From Knoellia remsis (lineage in GTDB: Bacteria > Actinomycetota > Actinomycetes > Actinomycetales > Dermatophilaceae), in contig NZ_PVTI01000008.1 in assembly GCF_003002895.1 (NCBI RefSeq), positions 1-64,000 on the forward strand: a stretch of 64,000 nucleotides of DNA. The letters run 5' to 3'. Under the pieces are notes generated by a model. It made no database searches. It had not been told where the DNA came from and was given only the letters and a program-made list of their open reading frames with translations. Positions 8,252 to 17,284 of this stretch are shown here, one piece after another; position 1 is the stretch's first letter; each line of letters starts with the position of its first letter. A program made the translations under genes and the position numbers.

Positions 8252-9400
8252 ATGAGGGTCGCCCTGTTGTCGGACTGCTACCTGCCGCGGCTCGGCGGGA
8301 TCGAGGTCCAGGTGCACGACCTCGCCGGGCACCTCGCCGCGGCCGGGCACGACGTGGAGGTCTTCACCGCGACGCATGCCGACACCCGCGCGTGGACGCA
8401 TGAGTACGAGGACGGTGTCCTCGTCCACCGGCTGCCGCTGCCGGTTCCCGGTGCGCCGCCGGTGAACCCGTTCGCCAGGGACGAGGTCCGGCGTCGTCTC
8501 GCGGCCGGCGGGTTCGACGTGGCCCACGGCCACATGGGCGTCGTCAGCCCCTTCGCCACCGACCTCATCGGCGTCGCGCTGGACGTGGGGCTGCCCACGG
8601 TGGTGACCTGGCACAGCGTCGTCAACCGCACCGCGCCGCTCTTCCGCGCCCTCGGTCACGCCCGGCGGTGGGGGAGGGCCGGCGCTGCGCTCACCGCGGT
8701 GTCGTCGATGGCGGCCGGCTGCATCGCGCGCATCAGCGACGGGGTGCCTGTGGAGGTGCTCGGCAACGGGATCGACGTCACCCGCTGGCAGCCGCCGGCC
8801 GGTCGGGTGCGCACGGCGGCGGACGAGGACGGCGTCGTCCGGGTCGTCGGCGCGATCCGTTTCATTCGCCGCAAGCGGCCCACCGCCTTCGTCGACGTGC
8901 TGCGCGACGTGCGGGCGCGGCTCGACGAGACGGTCCCCGGAGTGAGGCTCGAGGCGTCCCTGCTCGGTCTGGGGCCGCAGCGGCGGCTCGTCGAGGCCCA
9001 GCTGGCACGGCACGGCATCGACTGGATCTCGCTGCCGGGCCGGGTGAGCCGGGACGAGCTGCGCGAGCTGCACTGGCGCAGCGACATCTATCTCACGACG
9101 GCACGCAGCGAGGCCTTCGGCATCGCCCCGCTCGAGGCCCGCACCGCGGGCCTCGTCGTCGCGGCCTTCGCCGGTACCGGCGTGGACGACTTCATCACCG
9201 ACGGCGTCGACGGCATCCTCGCTGAGAGTGACACCGGCCTCGTCGACGGCATCACGGCGCTCGCCGCCGACCCCGAACGGCTCGCGCGCATGCGGGCCCA
9301 CAACGCGACGACCCCGCCGGCGCAGTCGTGGGACCGCATCGTCGAGGCGACCCTCGACGAGTACGAGCGGGCCCGCCACCTCCGTGCGGCGGCGCGATGA
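8252..9400 (+). CDS. GT4-family glycosyltransferase
   Basis: A retaining GT-B glycosyltransferase of 382 residues. The N-terminal domain opens MRVALLSDCYLPRLGGIEVQ, the usual family 4 start with the acceptor-side glycine loop. The C-terminal Rossmann domain contains FGIAPLEARTAGL followed by GVDDFITDGVDGIL, the donor-sugar-nucleotide binding EX7E-type region. ATG 8252 is preferred over an in-frame ATG at 8234 because it gives the conserved N-terminus directly. It is divergent from the deacetylase gene and overlaps the NUDIX gene by 4 nt, so the two are co-translated. Probable role: cell-envelope glycan or glycolipid assembly (inference). Confidence 0.88.
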   Translation: MRVALLSDCYLPRLGGIEVQVHDLAGHLAAAGHDVEVFTATHADTRAWTHEYEDGVLVHRLPLPVPGAPPVNPFARDEVRRRLAAGGFDVAHGHMGVVSPFATDLIGVALDVGLPTVVTWHSVVNRTAPLFRALGHARRWGRAGAALTAVSSMAAGCIARISDGVPVEVLGNGIDVTRWQPPAGRVRTAADEDGVVRVVGAIRFIRRKRPTAFVDVLRDVRARLDETVPGVRLEASLLGLGPQRRLVEAQLARHGIDWISLPGRVSRDELRELHWRSDIYLTTARSEAFGIAPLEARTAGLVVAAFAGTGVDDFITDGVDGILAESDTGLVDGITALAADPERLARMRAHNATTPPAQSWDRIVEATLDEYERARHLRAAAR

Positions 9401-10089
9401 TCGAGGTCGTTGCCAGGGATGGGGACCGTGAGGTCGCGCGGTTCGCGCTGGCCCATGGCGCCGACCCGACCGCGCAGCTCGCTCGGCTGGGCTGGACCGG
9501 TTCGCCGCGGTCGGCCGTGCGCACCTCATCGGACGACCTGCGGATCACGTATGCCGTCCGCGCGGCCGCCGCGCGGCCGGCACCGCACGAGGTGGACAGG
9601 TCCGTCGAGGTGCCGCGCGACGACGACCTCACGGCAGCCGACCTCGCGAATGTCGTTCCCCACCAACGTATTGCCGCGTATGCCGTCGTGCGCTCCTCGC
9701 GCGGCATCCTCCTCACCGAGCTCTCGTCGCGCACGAACGCGGCCGGGATGTGGAACCTGCCCGGTGGTGGTCTCGACCCCGGCGAGGAGCCCGTCGACGC
9801 CGTGGTGCGAGAGGTCCACGAGGAGACGAGCCAGCACGTCGTCGACGTACGCCTGTCGAGTGTGGCGACCCGTCACTGGGTCGGTCGAGCACCGCACGGA
9901 CGGGCCGAGGACTTCCACGCCGTGCGGCTGTTCCACACGGCCCGCTGCCTCGAGCCGAGCGACCCGGTCATCCTCGACGTCGGTGGGTCGACGTCCGCGG
10001 CCCGGTGGGTGGACGAGACCGAGCTCGCGAGCCTGCCCCTCGCGAGCTCGGTCCCCGAAGCCCTCGCCGTCGCCGGCGTGCCGGTGTGA
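9397..10089 (+). CDS. NUDIX hydrolase
   Basis: Hydrolyses a nucleoside diphosphate linked to another moiety; the exact substrate cannot be read. The complete Nudix box is present, from GGGLDPGEEP to REVHEET, with metal-binding glutamates in REVHEE. The N-terminal 100 residues form an extra domain without a clear match, and the total is 230 residues. The ATG at 9397 overlaps the stop codon of the glycosyltransferase as ATGA, so translation is coupled. The gene ends only 4 bp from the convergent membrane-protein gene, with no obvious terminator between them. Confidence 0.88.
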   Translation: MIEVVARDGDREVARFALAHGADPTAQLARLGWTGSPRSAVRTSSDDLRITYAVRAAAARPAPHEVDRSVEVPRDDDLTAADLANVVPHQRIAAYAVVRSSRGILLTELSSRTNAAGMWNLPGGGLDPGEEPVDAVVREVHEETSQHVVDVRLSSVATRHWVGRAPHGRAEDFHAVRLFHTARCLEPSDPVILDVGGSTSAARWVDETELASLPLASSVPEALAVAGVPV

Positions 10090-10093
10090 GCAG

Positions 10094-10489
10094 TCAGCCC
10101 CTGAACTGCTGCCCACGCAGACCCGCCAGTCCGAGGACGACGAGGAGGACGCCGGCGCCGACGACGGCGACGGGTCCGACGACACCCCAGCGGATGTCGA
10201 GATCGGTGGCCTGCCCGACGATGACCGCGATCGCGGTGAGCAGGCCGAGGAGGCCGATGACCGAGGTCGTCGGGGCCGGGCCCGACTTGTAGGCGGGCGC
10301 AGCGACGGCGGGAGGCTGGGCAACCGGAGGAACGGGAGCGGTCGGTTCCGGCGACGGGGCGGACCGGTGCTCCTCGGTCGGGATGACCGTCGTCTCGCCG
10401 CTGTCGCGACCGGTCTCGTGGTCGGCCTCGCCCGCGGGCAGAACCTGCGTCCGGTCCGGTTCGGGAGTGGGGTTGTCGTGCTGGCTCAT
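10094..10489 (-). CDS. Small membrane protein of the PspC locus (131 aa)
   Basis: I know no family for this protein. The first 75 residues are hydrophilic and rich in Pro, Glu and Thr; then two hydrophobic segments (about 78-97 and 103-122) form a membrane hairpin, ending in a short GLRGQQFRG tail. It starts 3 bp after the stop of the PspC gene, so the two are one transcript, which suggests a role with that membrane stress protein. The long disordered N-terminal arm could lie in the cytoplasm. Confidence 0.75.
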   Translation of the reverse strand: MSQHDNPTPEPDRTQVLPAGEADHETGRDSGETTVIPTEEHRSAPSPEPTAPVPPVAQPPAVAAPAYKSGPAPTTSVIGLLGLLTAIAVIVGQATDLDIRWGVVGPVAVVGAGVLLVVLGLAGLRGQQFRG

Positions 10490-10492
10490 CGC

Positions 10493-11812
10493 TCAGCCCT
10501 CCTTGATGGTGATCTCGCCGAAGCGGAGCTCGGCGTCGACGACGATGGTGGGTGCGCCCGCGCCGATGGAGACGGTGCGCTGCAGGCCGGGGCCGTTGCG
10601 GTCGGACTGGTCGTTCGCGAGGCCGGCGCCGGGCAGGCTGTCCTGGATCTCGATGTTGCCCATGCGGACCTCCGCCTCGACCCGCGCGTTCGCCGTGGAC
10701 GGGACGATGACGGTGAGCTCACCGACCGTCTGGTCGACCGAGATCTGCTGCGGCGTGGCGACAGCTCCGGGGGCCGCCAAGCTCGCCGCGAGCGGGCGCA
10801 GGTCGAGGGTCACGTCGCCGCCACCGTGCTGGAACCTCTGTGGCTGCGACGAGATCGCCGGGGTGAAGGTCCGCGCGCCGCGCTGACCGTCCTCCCAGAG
10901 CCGGTCACCGACCGAGGCGCCCACCGTGCCGAGACCCAGCAGGACGACGAGGGCGGCGGACAGCAGGCTCCGGCGCCCGGAGAGGCCGATGGCCAGGGTC
11001 GTGAGCGCGGACGCCGAGAGCGCGACGATCATGCCGAGGAGCTCGGCCGACCCGCTGAACCCGACCGGCCCGTCGAGGAGGAAGCCCACGCCGTAGCCGA
11101 CGGCGGCGATCCCGAGGGTGAGGGCCAGGCCCGCGAAGCCGGCCGTCCGACGACGGGGACGCGGCGGCGGCGGGGGAGCGAGCGGCATACCGGCCTGCGG
11201 CGGGAACGACGGCGGAGCCGGCGGCTGCCACTCCGGTGCCTGGCCGGGTACTGCCTGGTCCCCCGAGCCCGGATGCGGTGCGACGGTCGGCGCGGGTGCG
11301 CTCACGGCATACATCGAGCCGTCCGACTCCTGCGCGACCTGGCTCCGCTGGTCACTCGACTGGGTCCTGCGCCACACGAGCCAGCCGACGACGGCGATGG
11401 GCACGAGGACCCAGCCGGCGAGGAACCCGTTGTCGCCGAAGACGATGAGCGAGAACACGACGAGAGCGAAGACCACGAGGACGATCGCTCCCGTCGCCTC
11501 CGAGCCGCCCTGGCCCGAGACGGCGCTGCGGGCGAGGATCGTGCCGTCCTCGTCCGGCATGAACAGCCACGCGAGGATGTAGAGCATCACCCCGACCCCG
11601 CCGAAGATCGTCAGCGCGATGACGGCCGCGCGGATGAGCACCGGGTCGACGTCGAAGCGGCGGGCGAGGCCGGAGCACACGCCGGCGAACCACTGGCGCG
11701 ATCGGTCGCGGCGGACGCCGGTGCGGAGGATGTCGTCCCACATCGAGTGCGCGGCGGCGCCGCTCGGCGGGGGAACGCCCGGTGTCTGGGTGGAGTCGGA
11801 GGTCTGCGTCAT
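10493..11812 (-). CDS. PspC-domain membrane protein
   Basis: A 439-residue membrane protein. The PspC domain is at about residues 38-90 (QWFAGVCSGLARRFDVDPVL then GGVGVMLYILAWLFMPDE). A second pair of membrane segments, a Pro-rich linker, three more hydrophobic segments and a C-terminal beta-rich globular domain (about 330-439, DUF4097-like in style: repeated VTLDL, GELTVIVP, GNIEI, FGEITI strands) follow. The start ATG is at 11810-11812. It is divergent from a histidine kinase that also begins with a PspC domain, which strongly suggests that it is partner or target of that two-component system in envelope stress. It is followed by a small membrane protein gene in the same transcript. Confidence 0.88.
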   Translation of the reverse strand: MTQTSDSTQTPGVPPPSGAAAHSMWDDILRTGVRRDRSRQWFAGVCSGLARRFDVDPVLIRAAVIALTIFGGVGVMLYILAWLFMPDEDGTILARSAVSGQGGSEATGAIVLVVFALVVFSLIVFGDNGFLAGWVLVPIAVVGWLVWRRTQSSDQRSQVAQESDGSMYAVSAPAPTVAPHPGSGDQAVPGQAPEWQPPAPPSFPPQAGMPLAPPPPPRPRRRTAGFAGLALTLGIAAVGYGVGFLLDGPVGFSGSAELLGMIVALSASALTTLAIGLSGRRSLLSAALVVLLGLGTVGASVGDRLWEDGQRGARTFTPAISSQPQRFQHGGGDVTLDLRPLAASLAAPGAVATPQQISVDQTVGELTVIVPSTANARVEAEVRMGNIEIQDSLPGAGLANDQSDRNGPGLQRTVSIGAGAPTIVVDAELRFGEITIKEG

Positions 11813-11938
11813 GCCATCCACACTGGTCCAGCGCGCCGGCCGCTGCCATGAGGGTCGACCCTGACGACCCCCTGAGGGGACCCCCACGCCACCCCGGCGA
11901 CGGCCCGAACCCACGCGCGCTTGCGTCAGGATGGGGGT

Positions 11939-13207
11939 GTGCCGACTCCGTACGAACGCCCAGCGCTCGCAGACGCCCCCGTCATCGAGGGTCGTCCGCC
12001 GCTGACCCGACCCCGCCGGGGCCGGATGGTCGGCGGCGTGTGCATCGGCACCGCCAAGCACCTCGGCATCCCGGTGAAGTGGGTGCGGGTCCTCACGCTC
12101 GTGCTGCTCGTCGCGGGTCCGGGGCTGGTGATGTACCCGTTCATCTGGGCGGTCACGCCGTCCGGGCCGAAGGCCCACGTGGACGCCGCGTCGGACGCGA
12201 GCCGGCGCCCCGGCGCCGTGCGGGCGATGAGCACCCTCGACGAGAGCCCCTGGGGTCTGGTCATCGCCGGAGGCGCGGTGCTCGTCCTCCTCGGCCTCGT
12301 CGTCGGGCTCCAGCTCGCCGGCGTCGACGTGCGCGCCGGCGTCCTCATCCCGCTCCTGCTCATCGCCGCAGGAGTCACCGTCGCGTGGTCGAACCTCGAC
12401 GACGCCGAGCGCACGAAGTGGCTGGGCGGCAGCCGCAGCGGCCGCGGGGCCATGCTCGTCCGCCTCGGTCTCGGCATCGGCCTCGCCGTCATCGGCATCC
12501 TCGTCCTCACCGTGCGCGGCGAGTCCATCACCGCCATCGGCGACGCCCTCCTCGCCACAGCGGCCGTGCTCCTCGGGGCGACGTTCATCGCGGCGCCGTG
12601 GGTCGTGCGGCTGTGGCGCGACTACCGCGACGAGCAGGAGGTGGCCGCCCGCGCCAACGAGCGTGCCGACATCGCCGCGCACCTGCACGACTCGGTCCTG
12701 CAGACCCTCGCGCTCATCCAGCGCCGCTCCCACGACCCGGCGTCGGTGACCCAGCTCGCCCGCGCCCAGGAGCGCGAGCTGCGCTCGTGGCTGTATGCCG
12801 GCCCGTCCGGTTCCGATGAGACCCTCGCCTCCGCGGTCACGGCCGCGGCGCACGACGTCGAGGACGTGAGCGGCGTCGTCATCGACCTCGTCGTCACCGG
12901 CGACCGGCCCCTCGAGGAGCACGGGACTGCCCTCGTGCGCGCGATGCGCGAGGCGATGCTCAACGCGACCCGCCACGGCAGGCCACCCGTGACGGCATAC
13001 GTCGAGATCGGTCCCACGGGTGTCGAGGCGTTCGTGCGAGACCGCGGTGACGGGTTCGAGGTCGACGACATCCCCGAGGACCGGCTCGGGGTGCGGGCAT
13101 CGATCCTCGGCAGGATGGAGCGACACGGTGGCACGGCCCGCGTCCGCCGCCGCGAGGACGGAACCGAGGTGGAGCTCACGCTGCCACCGCTCGAAGGAGA
13201 CGAGTAG
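11939..13207 (+). CDS. Sensor histidine kinase with N-terminal PspC domain
   Basis: A 422-residue membrane kinase. An N-terminal PspC domain (about 25-75: RMVGGVCIGTAKHLGIPVKW then the hydrophobic GPGLVMYPFIWAVTP) is followed by two more membrane pairs. The HisKA_3 helix reads IAAHLHDSVLQTLALI with His250 as the likely phosphoacceptor. The ATPase has N-box REAMLNATRHG and G-box DRGDGFEVDD with LGVRASI. The GTG at 11939 is chosen because an AGGA box (11928-11931) stands 7 nt before it; a TTG at 11921 is less likely. The stop abuts the ATG of the response regulator. Having PspC on both the sensor and the divergent membrane protein suggests that PspC-PspC contact sets kinase activity (inference). 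Confidence 0.92.
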   Translation: MPTPYERPALADAPVIEGRPPLTRPRRGRMVGGVCIGTAKHLGIPVKWVRVLTLVLLVAGPGLVMYPFIWAVTPSGPKAHVDAASDASRRPGAVRAMSTLDESPWGLVIAGGAVLVLLGLVVGLQLAGVDVRAGVLIPLLLIAAGVTVAWSNLDDAERTKWLGGSRSGRGAMLVRLGLGIGLAVIGILVLTVRGESITAIGDALLATAAVLLGATFIAAPWVVRLWRDYRDEQEVAARANERADIAAHLHDSVLQTLALIQRRSHDPASVTQLARAQERELRSWLYAGPSGSDETLASAVTAAAHDVEDVSGVVIDLVVTGDRPLEEHGTALVRAMREAMLNATRHGRPPVTAYVEIGPTGVEAFVRDRGDGFEVDDIPEDRLGVRASILGRMERHGGTARVRRREDGTEVELTLPPLEGDE

Positions 13208-13924
13208 ATGTCGCAGTCCCAGCCCGAGGCCCAACCGCCGACCCCAAGGGCGTCCGTCCGGATCGTCCTCGTCGACGATCACCGGATGTTCCGGGCGGGT
13301 GTCCGAGCCGAGCTCGCCGAGGAGGGTGGACCCGGCATCGAGATCGTCGGCGAGGCCCCCGATGTCGACACCGCAGTGAAGGTCATCCGCGACACGCGCC
13401 CCGACGTCGTCCTGCTCGACGTGCACCTGCCCGGCGGCAACGGCAACGGCGGCGTCGACGTCATCCAGGGCTGCGTCGGCGTCGAGACCGAGGCGGGTGC
13501 GCCCGTGCGGTTCCTCGCGCTCTCGGTCTCGGACGCGGCCGAGGACGTCATCGCCGTCATCCGGGCCGGCGCGCGCGGCTACGTCACCAAGACGATCACC
13601 GCCCGTGACCTCGGCACGGCCATCCGACGTGTCGCCGACGGGGACGCGGTCTTCTCGCCGCGGCTCGCGGGGTTCGTGCTCGACGCGTTCGGCGCGGCCG
13701 CCGGCGAGATTGCCGAGGTCGACGAGGAGCTCGACCGGCTCTCGGCGCGCGAGCGTGAGGTCATGCGGCTCATCGCCCGCGGCTACCAGTACAAGGAGGT
13801 CGCGAAGGAGCTCTTCATCTCGGTGAAAACCGTTGAGACACATGTGTCCTCGGTGCTCCGCAAGCTGCAACTGTCGTCGCGCCACGAGCTCACGGCGTGG
13901 GCCATGGGTCGCCGTCTCGTCTGA
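13208..13924 (+). CDS. NarL/LuxR-type response regulator
   Basis: A 238-residue cytoplasmic regulator. The receiver domain opens VRIVLVDDHRMFRAG with the acidic pair, has phosphoacceptor Asp71 in VVLLDVHLPGG and the conserved Lys in GYVTKTI. The C-terminal LuxR helix-turn-helix runs from LSAREREVMRLIARG through the KEVAKELFISVKTVETHVS recognition helix to about residue 235. Its ATG follows directly after the TAG of the kinase gene, so the two form a standard two-component pair. A likely target is the divergent PspC gene 130 bp upstream of the kinase start (inference). A nested palindrome after the stop acts as terminator. Confidence 0.95.
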   Translation: MSQSQPEAQPPTPRASVRIVLVDDHRMFRAGVRAELAEEGGPGIEIVGEAPDVDTAVKVIRDTRPDVVLLDVHLPGGNGNGGVDVIQGCVGVETEAGAPVRFLALSVSDAAEDVIAVIRAGARGYVTKTITARDLGTAIRRVADGDAVFSPRLAGFVLDAFGAAAGEIAEVDEELDRLSAREREVMRLIARGYQYKEVAKELFISVKTVETHVSSVLRKLQLSSRHELTAWAMGRRLV

Positions 13925-13944
13925 GGCCTGCGACAGAACCCGAA

Positions 13945-14020
13945 ACGGCTCGCGAGCCGCCCCGTCATTCGCCAGCCGGATCGATCCGGCTGGCGAGTGA
14001 TGACATGGCTCACGAGCCGT
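13945..14020 (+). terminator. Nested palindromic terminator after the response regulator
   Basis: A perfect 28-nt palindrome (13969-13996, arms TCGCCAGCCGGATC) sits inside an outer inverted repeat (13945-13956 and 14009-14020, one mismatch). A further short palindrome CGGCTCGCGAGCCG overlaps the left outer arm. The layout gives two alternative or stacked stems. Confidence 0.7.
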
Positions 14021-14044
14021 GCTGGGCCAGATAGCCTCTCGGGC

Positions 14045-14389
14045 ATGGAGTTCCTCACGAACGTCGTCGTCCTGCTGCACCTGCTCGGCCTCGCCGCGAT
14101 CGTCGGCAGCGCTCTCTTCGTCGCCCGCGGTGTGCCGACCCCGGCGCTCGTCTGGGGCGCCCGCGCCCAGATCCTCACCGGGCTCCTCCTCGTCGGCCTC
14201 AACCAGGCCGGTGACGACGAGGTCAACAACACCAAGATCGGCGTCAAGCTGCTCATCGCGCTCGCCGTCGCCGCCTGCGCCGAGATCGCCGCGGCGAAGG
14301 AGCGCAAGGGTCAGGGCAACCCGCAGCTCGTCACTGCCGCCGGGGTGCTCGCGGTCGTCAACGCCGCCGTCGCCGTCCTCTGGACCTGA
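14045..14389 (+). CDS. Small integral membrane protein (114 aa)
   Basis: A hydrophobic protein with four predicted helices (MEFLTNVVVLLHLLGLAAI; a second around LVWGARAQILTGLLLVG; a third near KLLIALAVAACAEIAA; a last at LVTAAGVLAVVNAAVAVLW). It resembles small actinobacterial membrane proteins of unknown function; I cannot assign a role. ATG 14045 is preferred because an upstream extension would be hydrophilic and lies in the preceding terminator region. It stands alone, convergent with the oxidoreductase gene. Confidence 0.7.
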   Translation: MEFLTNVVVLLHLLGLAAIVGSALFVARGVPTPALVWGARAQILTGLLLVGLNQAGDDEVNNTKIGVKLLIALAVAACAEIAAAKERKGQGNPQLVTAAGVLAVVNAAVAVLWT

Positions 14390-14405
14390 CCGCCCCCAGC
14401 GCCGC

Positions 14406-15407
14406 TCAGGGGACGAGCAGCAGCTTGCCTTGCGTGCGGCGTCCTTCGAGGTCGTCGTATGCCGTGCGCGCGTCGGTGAGCGGGTAGCGCCCGCCGATCG
14501 TCACCTCGACGTCGCCGGACTCGATCCAGCCGAACAGCTCGGACGCCCGCGCCCGCAGCTCCTCCGGCGTCGCGACGTAGGCGCCCAACGTCGGCCGGGT
14601 GACGTAGAGCGACCCGCCCTTGTTGAGCTCCTGGAGGTCGAAGGGTGGGACCTGACCGCTCGCGGCGCCGTAGACCACGAGTAGGCCGCGCGGCCGCAAC
14701 GACCCCAGCGAGGCCTCGAAGGTGTCCTTGCCGACGCCGTCATAGACGACATCGACGCCGCGGCCGTCGGTCACGTCGCACACGGCTGCGGCGAGGTCGT
14801 CGACCTCGGCGTAGTTGATCGTCTCGTCGGCGCCGCGCTCACGAGCGGTGGCGAGCTTCTCCTCCGAGCCCGCGGTCGCGATGACGCGGCCGCCGAGGAG
14901 CTTGACCATCTGGGTGAGCAACTGGCCGACGCCGCCGGCGGCGGCGTGGACGAGGGCCACGGTGCCCTGCTGGACGGCATACGTGCTCGTCGCAAGGTAG
15001 TGCGCGGTGAGGCCTTGGAGCATCGCCGCCGCGGCAGTCTCGAGCTCGATGCCGGCGGGGACGTGGACGACGTTCGTCGTGTCGACGGCCGCGTAGGCGC
15101 GCGCTGAGCCGAGGCCCTGGCCCCACGCGACGCGGTCCCCGACGACCACGTCGCTCACGCCGTCACCGACCGCGACGACCTCGCCGGCACCCTCGTTGCC
15201 CGCGACGAACGGGGTGTCGATCGGGTAGACGCCCTCGCGCTGGTAGACGTCGATGAAGTTCACGCCGGCCGCGGCGACGCGCACGAGCACCTGGCCCTCG
15301 CCGGGCTCGGGGGTCGGCTCGTCGCGGACCTCGAGGACGTCGCTGCCGCCGTGGCGCGGGACGACGAGGGCTGGTGCGGACTCGGGCAGGGCGGAGTCGG
15401 AGGTCAT
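14406..15407 (-). CDS. NADPH:quinone oxidoreductase (zeta-crystallin type, MDR superfamily)
   Basis: A zinc-free medium-chain reductase of 333 residues that probably reduces quinones or enones with NADPH. It has the catalytic-domain stretch NFIDVYQREGVYP, GNEGAGEVVAVG, and the dinucleotide fold HAAAGGVGQLLTQMVKLLGG. The cysteine and histidine ligands of zinc-dependent relatives are absent. The start is ATG 15405-15407; a GTG one codon upstream is in frame. It lies 9 bp downstream of modC on the same strand and may be the last gene of the molybdate transcript, though no functional link to molybdenum is apparent. Confidence 0.9.
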   Translation of the reverse strand: MTSDSALPESAPALVVPRHGGSDVLEVRDEPTPEPGEGQVLVRVAAAGVNFIDVYQREGVYPIDTPFVAGNEGAGEVVAVGDGVSDVVVGDRVAWGQGLGSARAYAAVDTTNVVHVPAGIELETAAAAMLQGLTAHYLATSTYAVQQGTVALVHAAAGGVGQLLTQMVKLLGGRVIATAGSEEKLATARERGADETINYAEVDDLAAAVCDVTDGRGVDVVYDGVGKDTFEASLGSLRPRGLLVVYGAASGQVPPFDLQELNKGGSLYVTRPTLGAYVATPEELRARASELFGWIESGDVEVTIGGRYPLTDARTAYDDLEGRRTQGKLLLVP

Positions 15408-15416
15408 CACCTCAGG

Positions 15417-16481
15417 CTAGAGGTCGGTGCCGGTGACGTGCAGGTGCACCTCGGTCGCCTTGACCGACAGGACAACGGCACTGCCGCGACGCAGGCCGAG
15501 CTCGGCGGCGGCGCCGGGCGTGATGTCGGCCGTGAGGGTGTCGGTGCGGACGCGCACGAGGTGGCCGTGCGGTTCGAGGTCGGTCACCGTCGCCGTGAGG
15601 GCGTTGCGCGGGCTGCCGTGTGGGTGGGTCAGGTGCACCCCGACGGCGGTGGGGGCGACGACGGCGGTGAGTCGGGCGCCGTCGTGGATGGGCACCGGTG
15701 GGTCCTCGCGCTCCTCGGCGAGGCCATGGAGGAGGCGACCGTCCGGCATACGCAACGCACCGGACTCGGCGACGCCGCGCACGAGGTTGAGGCCCGCGAA
15801 GCGCGCCCCGAAGTCGCTGCGTGGCCGACCGAGAACCCGTGCGGCCGGGCCCTCGTCGACGACGCGCCCGTGCTCCATGACCGCGACCCGGTCTGCGAGC
15901 AGCGCGGCGTCGACGACGTCGTGGGTCACGACGACAGCCGTGCGGTCGGCGAGGACCCGTCGCAGCAGGTCGCGCACGTCCGGAGCCGCCTCGACGTCGA
16001 GCGCGGAGAGCGGTTCGTCGACGAGGAGCACCCGCGGCTCGGTCGCGAGGGCGCGGGCGACGGCCACCCGCTGCTGCTGGCCGCCGGAGAGCTCGTGGGG
16101 CCGGCGGTGTGCGTATGCCGTTATGCCCACTTCCGCGAGCCAGCGCTCGCCCGTGGCGCGGGCACCCCTGCGCCCCGCGCCACGGGCCCGCGGGCCGAAG
16201 GCGACGTTGTCGAGGACGCTGAGGTGGGGGAAGAGCCGGGCGTCCTGGGCGAGCAGGGCGATGTCGCGGTCGTGCGCCGGGACCCACGTGTCGCCGGCGA
16301 GCACGCGGCCGTCGAGGGTGACGTGACCGGCGTCGGGACGCACGAGCCCAGCGAGGGCCGCGAGGACGCTCGACTTGCCGGCACCGTTGGGGCCGAGGAG
16401 CGCGAGGGTCTCGCCGTCGGCGACGGAGAGGGAGACGTCGACGGCGCGGTCGTCGAGGCGCACGGTGGCGTCGAGGGTCAT
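15417..16481 (-). CDS. modC: Molybdate ABC transporter ATP-binding protein
   Basis: The energising ATPase of molybdate import, at the inner face of the membrane. The 354-residue product has Walker [10 protein letters not shown], signature [15 protein letters not shown], Walker [13 protein letters not shown] and the H-loop histidine in VVVTHD. A C-terminal Mop/TOBE oxyanion-binding domain (about 285-354, including [15 protein letters not shown] and [14 protein letters not shown]) marks it as ModC rather than a sulfate or polyamine ATPase. Its ATG overlaps the modB stop by 4 nt (16478-16481). Confidence 0.94.
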   Translation of the reverse strand: MTLDATVRLDDRAVDVSLSVADGETLALLGPNGAGKSSVLAALAGLVRPDAGHVTLDGRVLAGDTWVPAHDRDIALLAQDARLFPHLSVLDNVAFGPRARGAGRRGARATGERWLAEVGITAYAHRRPHELSGGQQQRVAVARALATEPRVLLVDEPLSALDVEAAPDVRDLLRRVLADRTAVVVTHDVVDAALLADRVAVMEHGRVVDEGPAARVLGRPRSDFGARFAGLNLVRGVAESGALRMPDGRLLHGLAEEREDPPVPIHDGARLTAVVAPTAVGVHLTHPHGSPRNALTATVTDLEPHGHLVRVRTDTLTADITPGAAAELGLRRGSAVVLSVKATEVHLHVTGTDL

Positions 16482-17284
16482 GGCGTGCCTGCCGTGAGCG
16501 AGCTGCGGCGCGCTCGGGTGAGGCCGATGACGAGGACAGCGACGGCGACGAGGACGAGGGACAGCGCCACGGCGGCACGCGGGTCGCCCTCGCGTTGGAG
16601 GTAGATCTCGAGCGGCAGCGTGCGCGTCGTACCCTGGAGGCTGCCCGCGAAGGTGATCGTCGCCCCGAACTCCCCGAGACAGCGGGCGAAGGCGAGGATC
16701 GTCCCGGAGACGAGACCCGGCAGGGCGAGGGGCAGGGTGACGCGCCGCAGGGTGAGCGACGGCGCGGCGCCGAGGGTGGCCGCGACGTCCTCGAAGCGGG
16801 TACCCGTGCTGCGCAGCGCGCCCTCGAGGCTGAGCACGAGGAACGGCATGGCGACGAAGGTCTGGGCGATGACGACGGCAGTCGTCGTGAAGGCGATGTC
16901 GACGCCGAGGGCGGTGAAGCTGCCGCCGAGCAGGCCGCGGCGACCGAACGCCTGGAGCAGGGCGATCCCGCCGACGACGGGCGGCAGTACGAGGGGGAGA
17001 AGGACGACCGAGCGCAGGAGGGTCGCGGCTCGGCCGTGGGAACGGGCGAGCACGAGCGCGAGCGGGACGCCGAGGACGAGGCACAGCAGGGTGCTCACCG
17101 TGGCGGTGCGCAGGCTGAGCCACAACGCATCCCGCGACGGCTCGGACGTCACGAGCGACCAGAACTGGGACCACTCGACGGTGAGGGCCATCGCCACGAC
17201 GGGGAGCGCGACGAGCGCCGTGCCGAGCGCCGCGGGCACGAGCAGCCACGGCACCCCGGCGACGCCGAGCCGGGCACCCCTCAT
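16478..17284 (-). CDS. modB: Molybdate ABC transporter permease
   Basis: The membrane channel of the molybdate importer, 268 residues with about six helices. The cytoplasmic EAA loop is visible as [23 protein letters not shown], and the family signature [15 protein letters not shown] follows, which is typical of ModB. The start ATG overlaps the modA stop codon by 4 nt (17281-17284) and its own stop overlaps modC, so expression is coupled through the whole operon. Confidence 0.94.
   Translation of the reverse strand: MRGARLGVAGVPWLLVPAALGTALVALPVVAMALTVEWSQFWSLVTSEPSRDALWLSLRTATVSTLLCLVLGVPLALVLARSHGRAATLLRSVVLLPLVLPPVVGGIALLQAFGRRGLLGGSFTALGVDIAFTTTAVVIAQTFVAMPFLVLSLEGALRSTGTRFEDVAATLGAAPSLTLRRVTLPLALPGLVSGTILAFARCLGEFGATITFAGSLQGTTRTLPLEIYLQREGDPRAAVALSLVLVAVAVLVIGLTRARRSSLTAGTP

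Noticed and set aside
7377-9400. Mycothiol synthesis locus (deacetylase plus GT4)
   Set aside because: The glycosyltransferase start does not match the MshA N-terminus, and mshC/mshD-type genes are absent, so a mycothiol assignment is not supported.
9410-11851. Plus-strand open frame of about 810 codons across the NUDIX and PspC genes
   Set aside because: Out of frame with NUDIX and antisense to the PspC gene; its translation is low-complexity.
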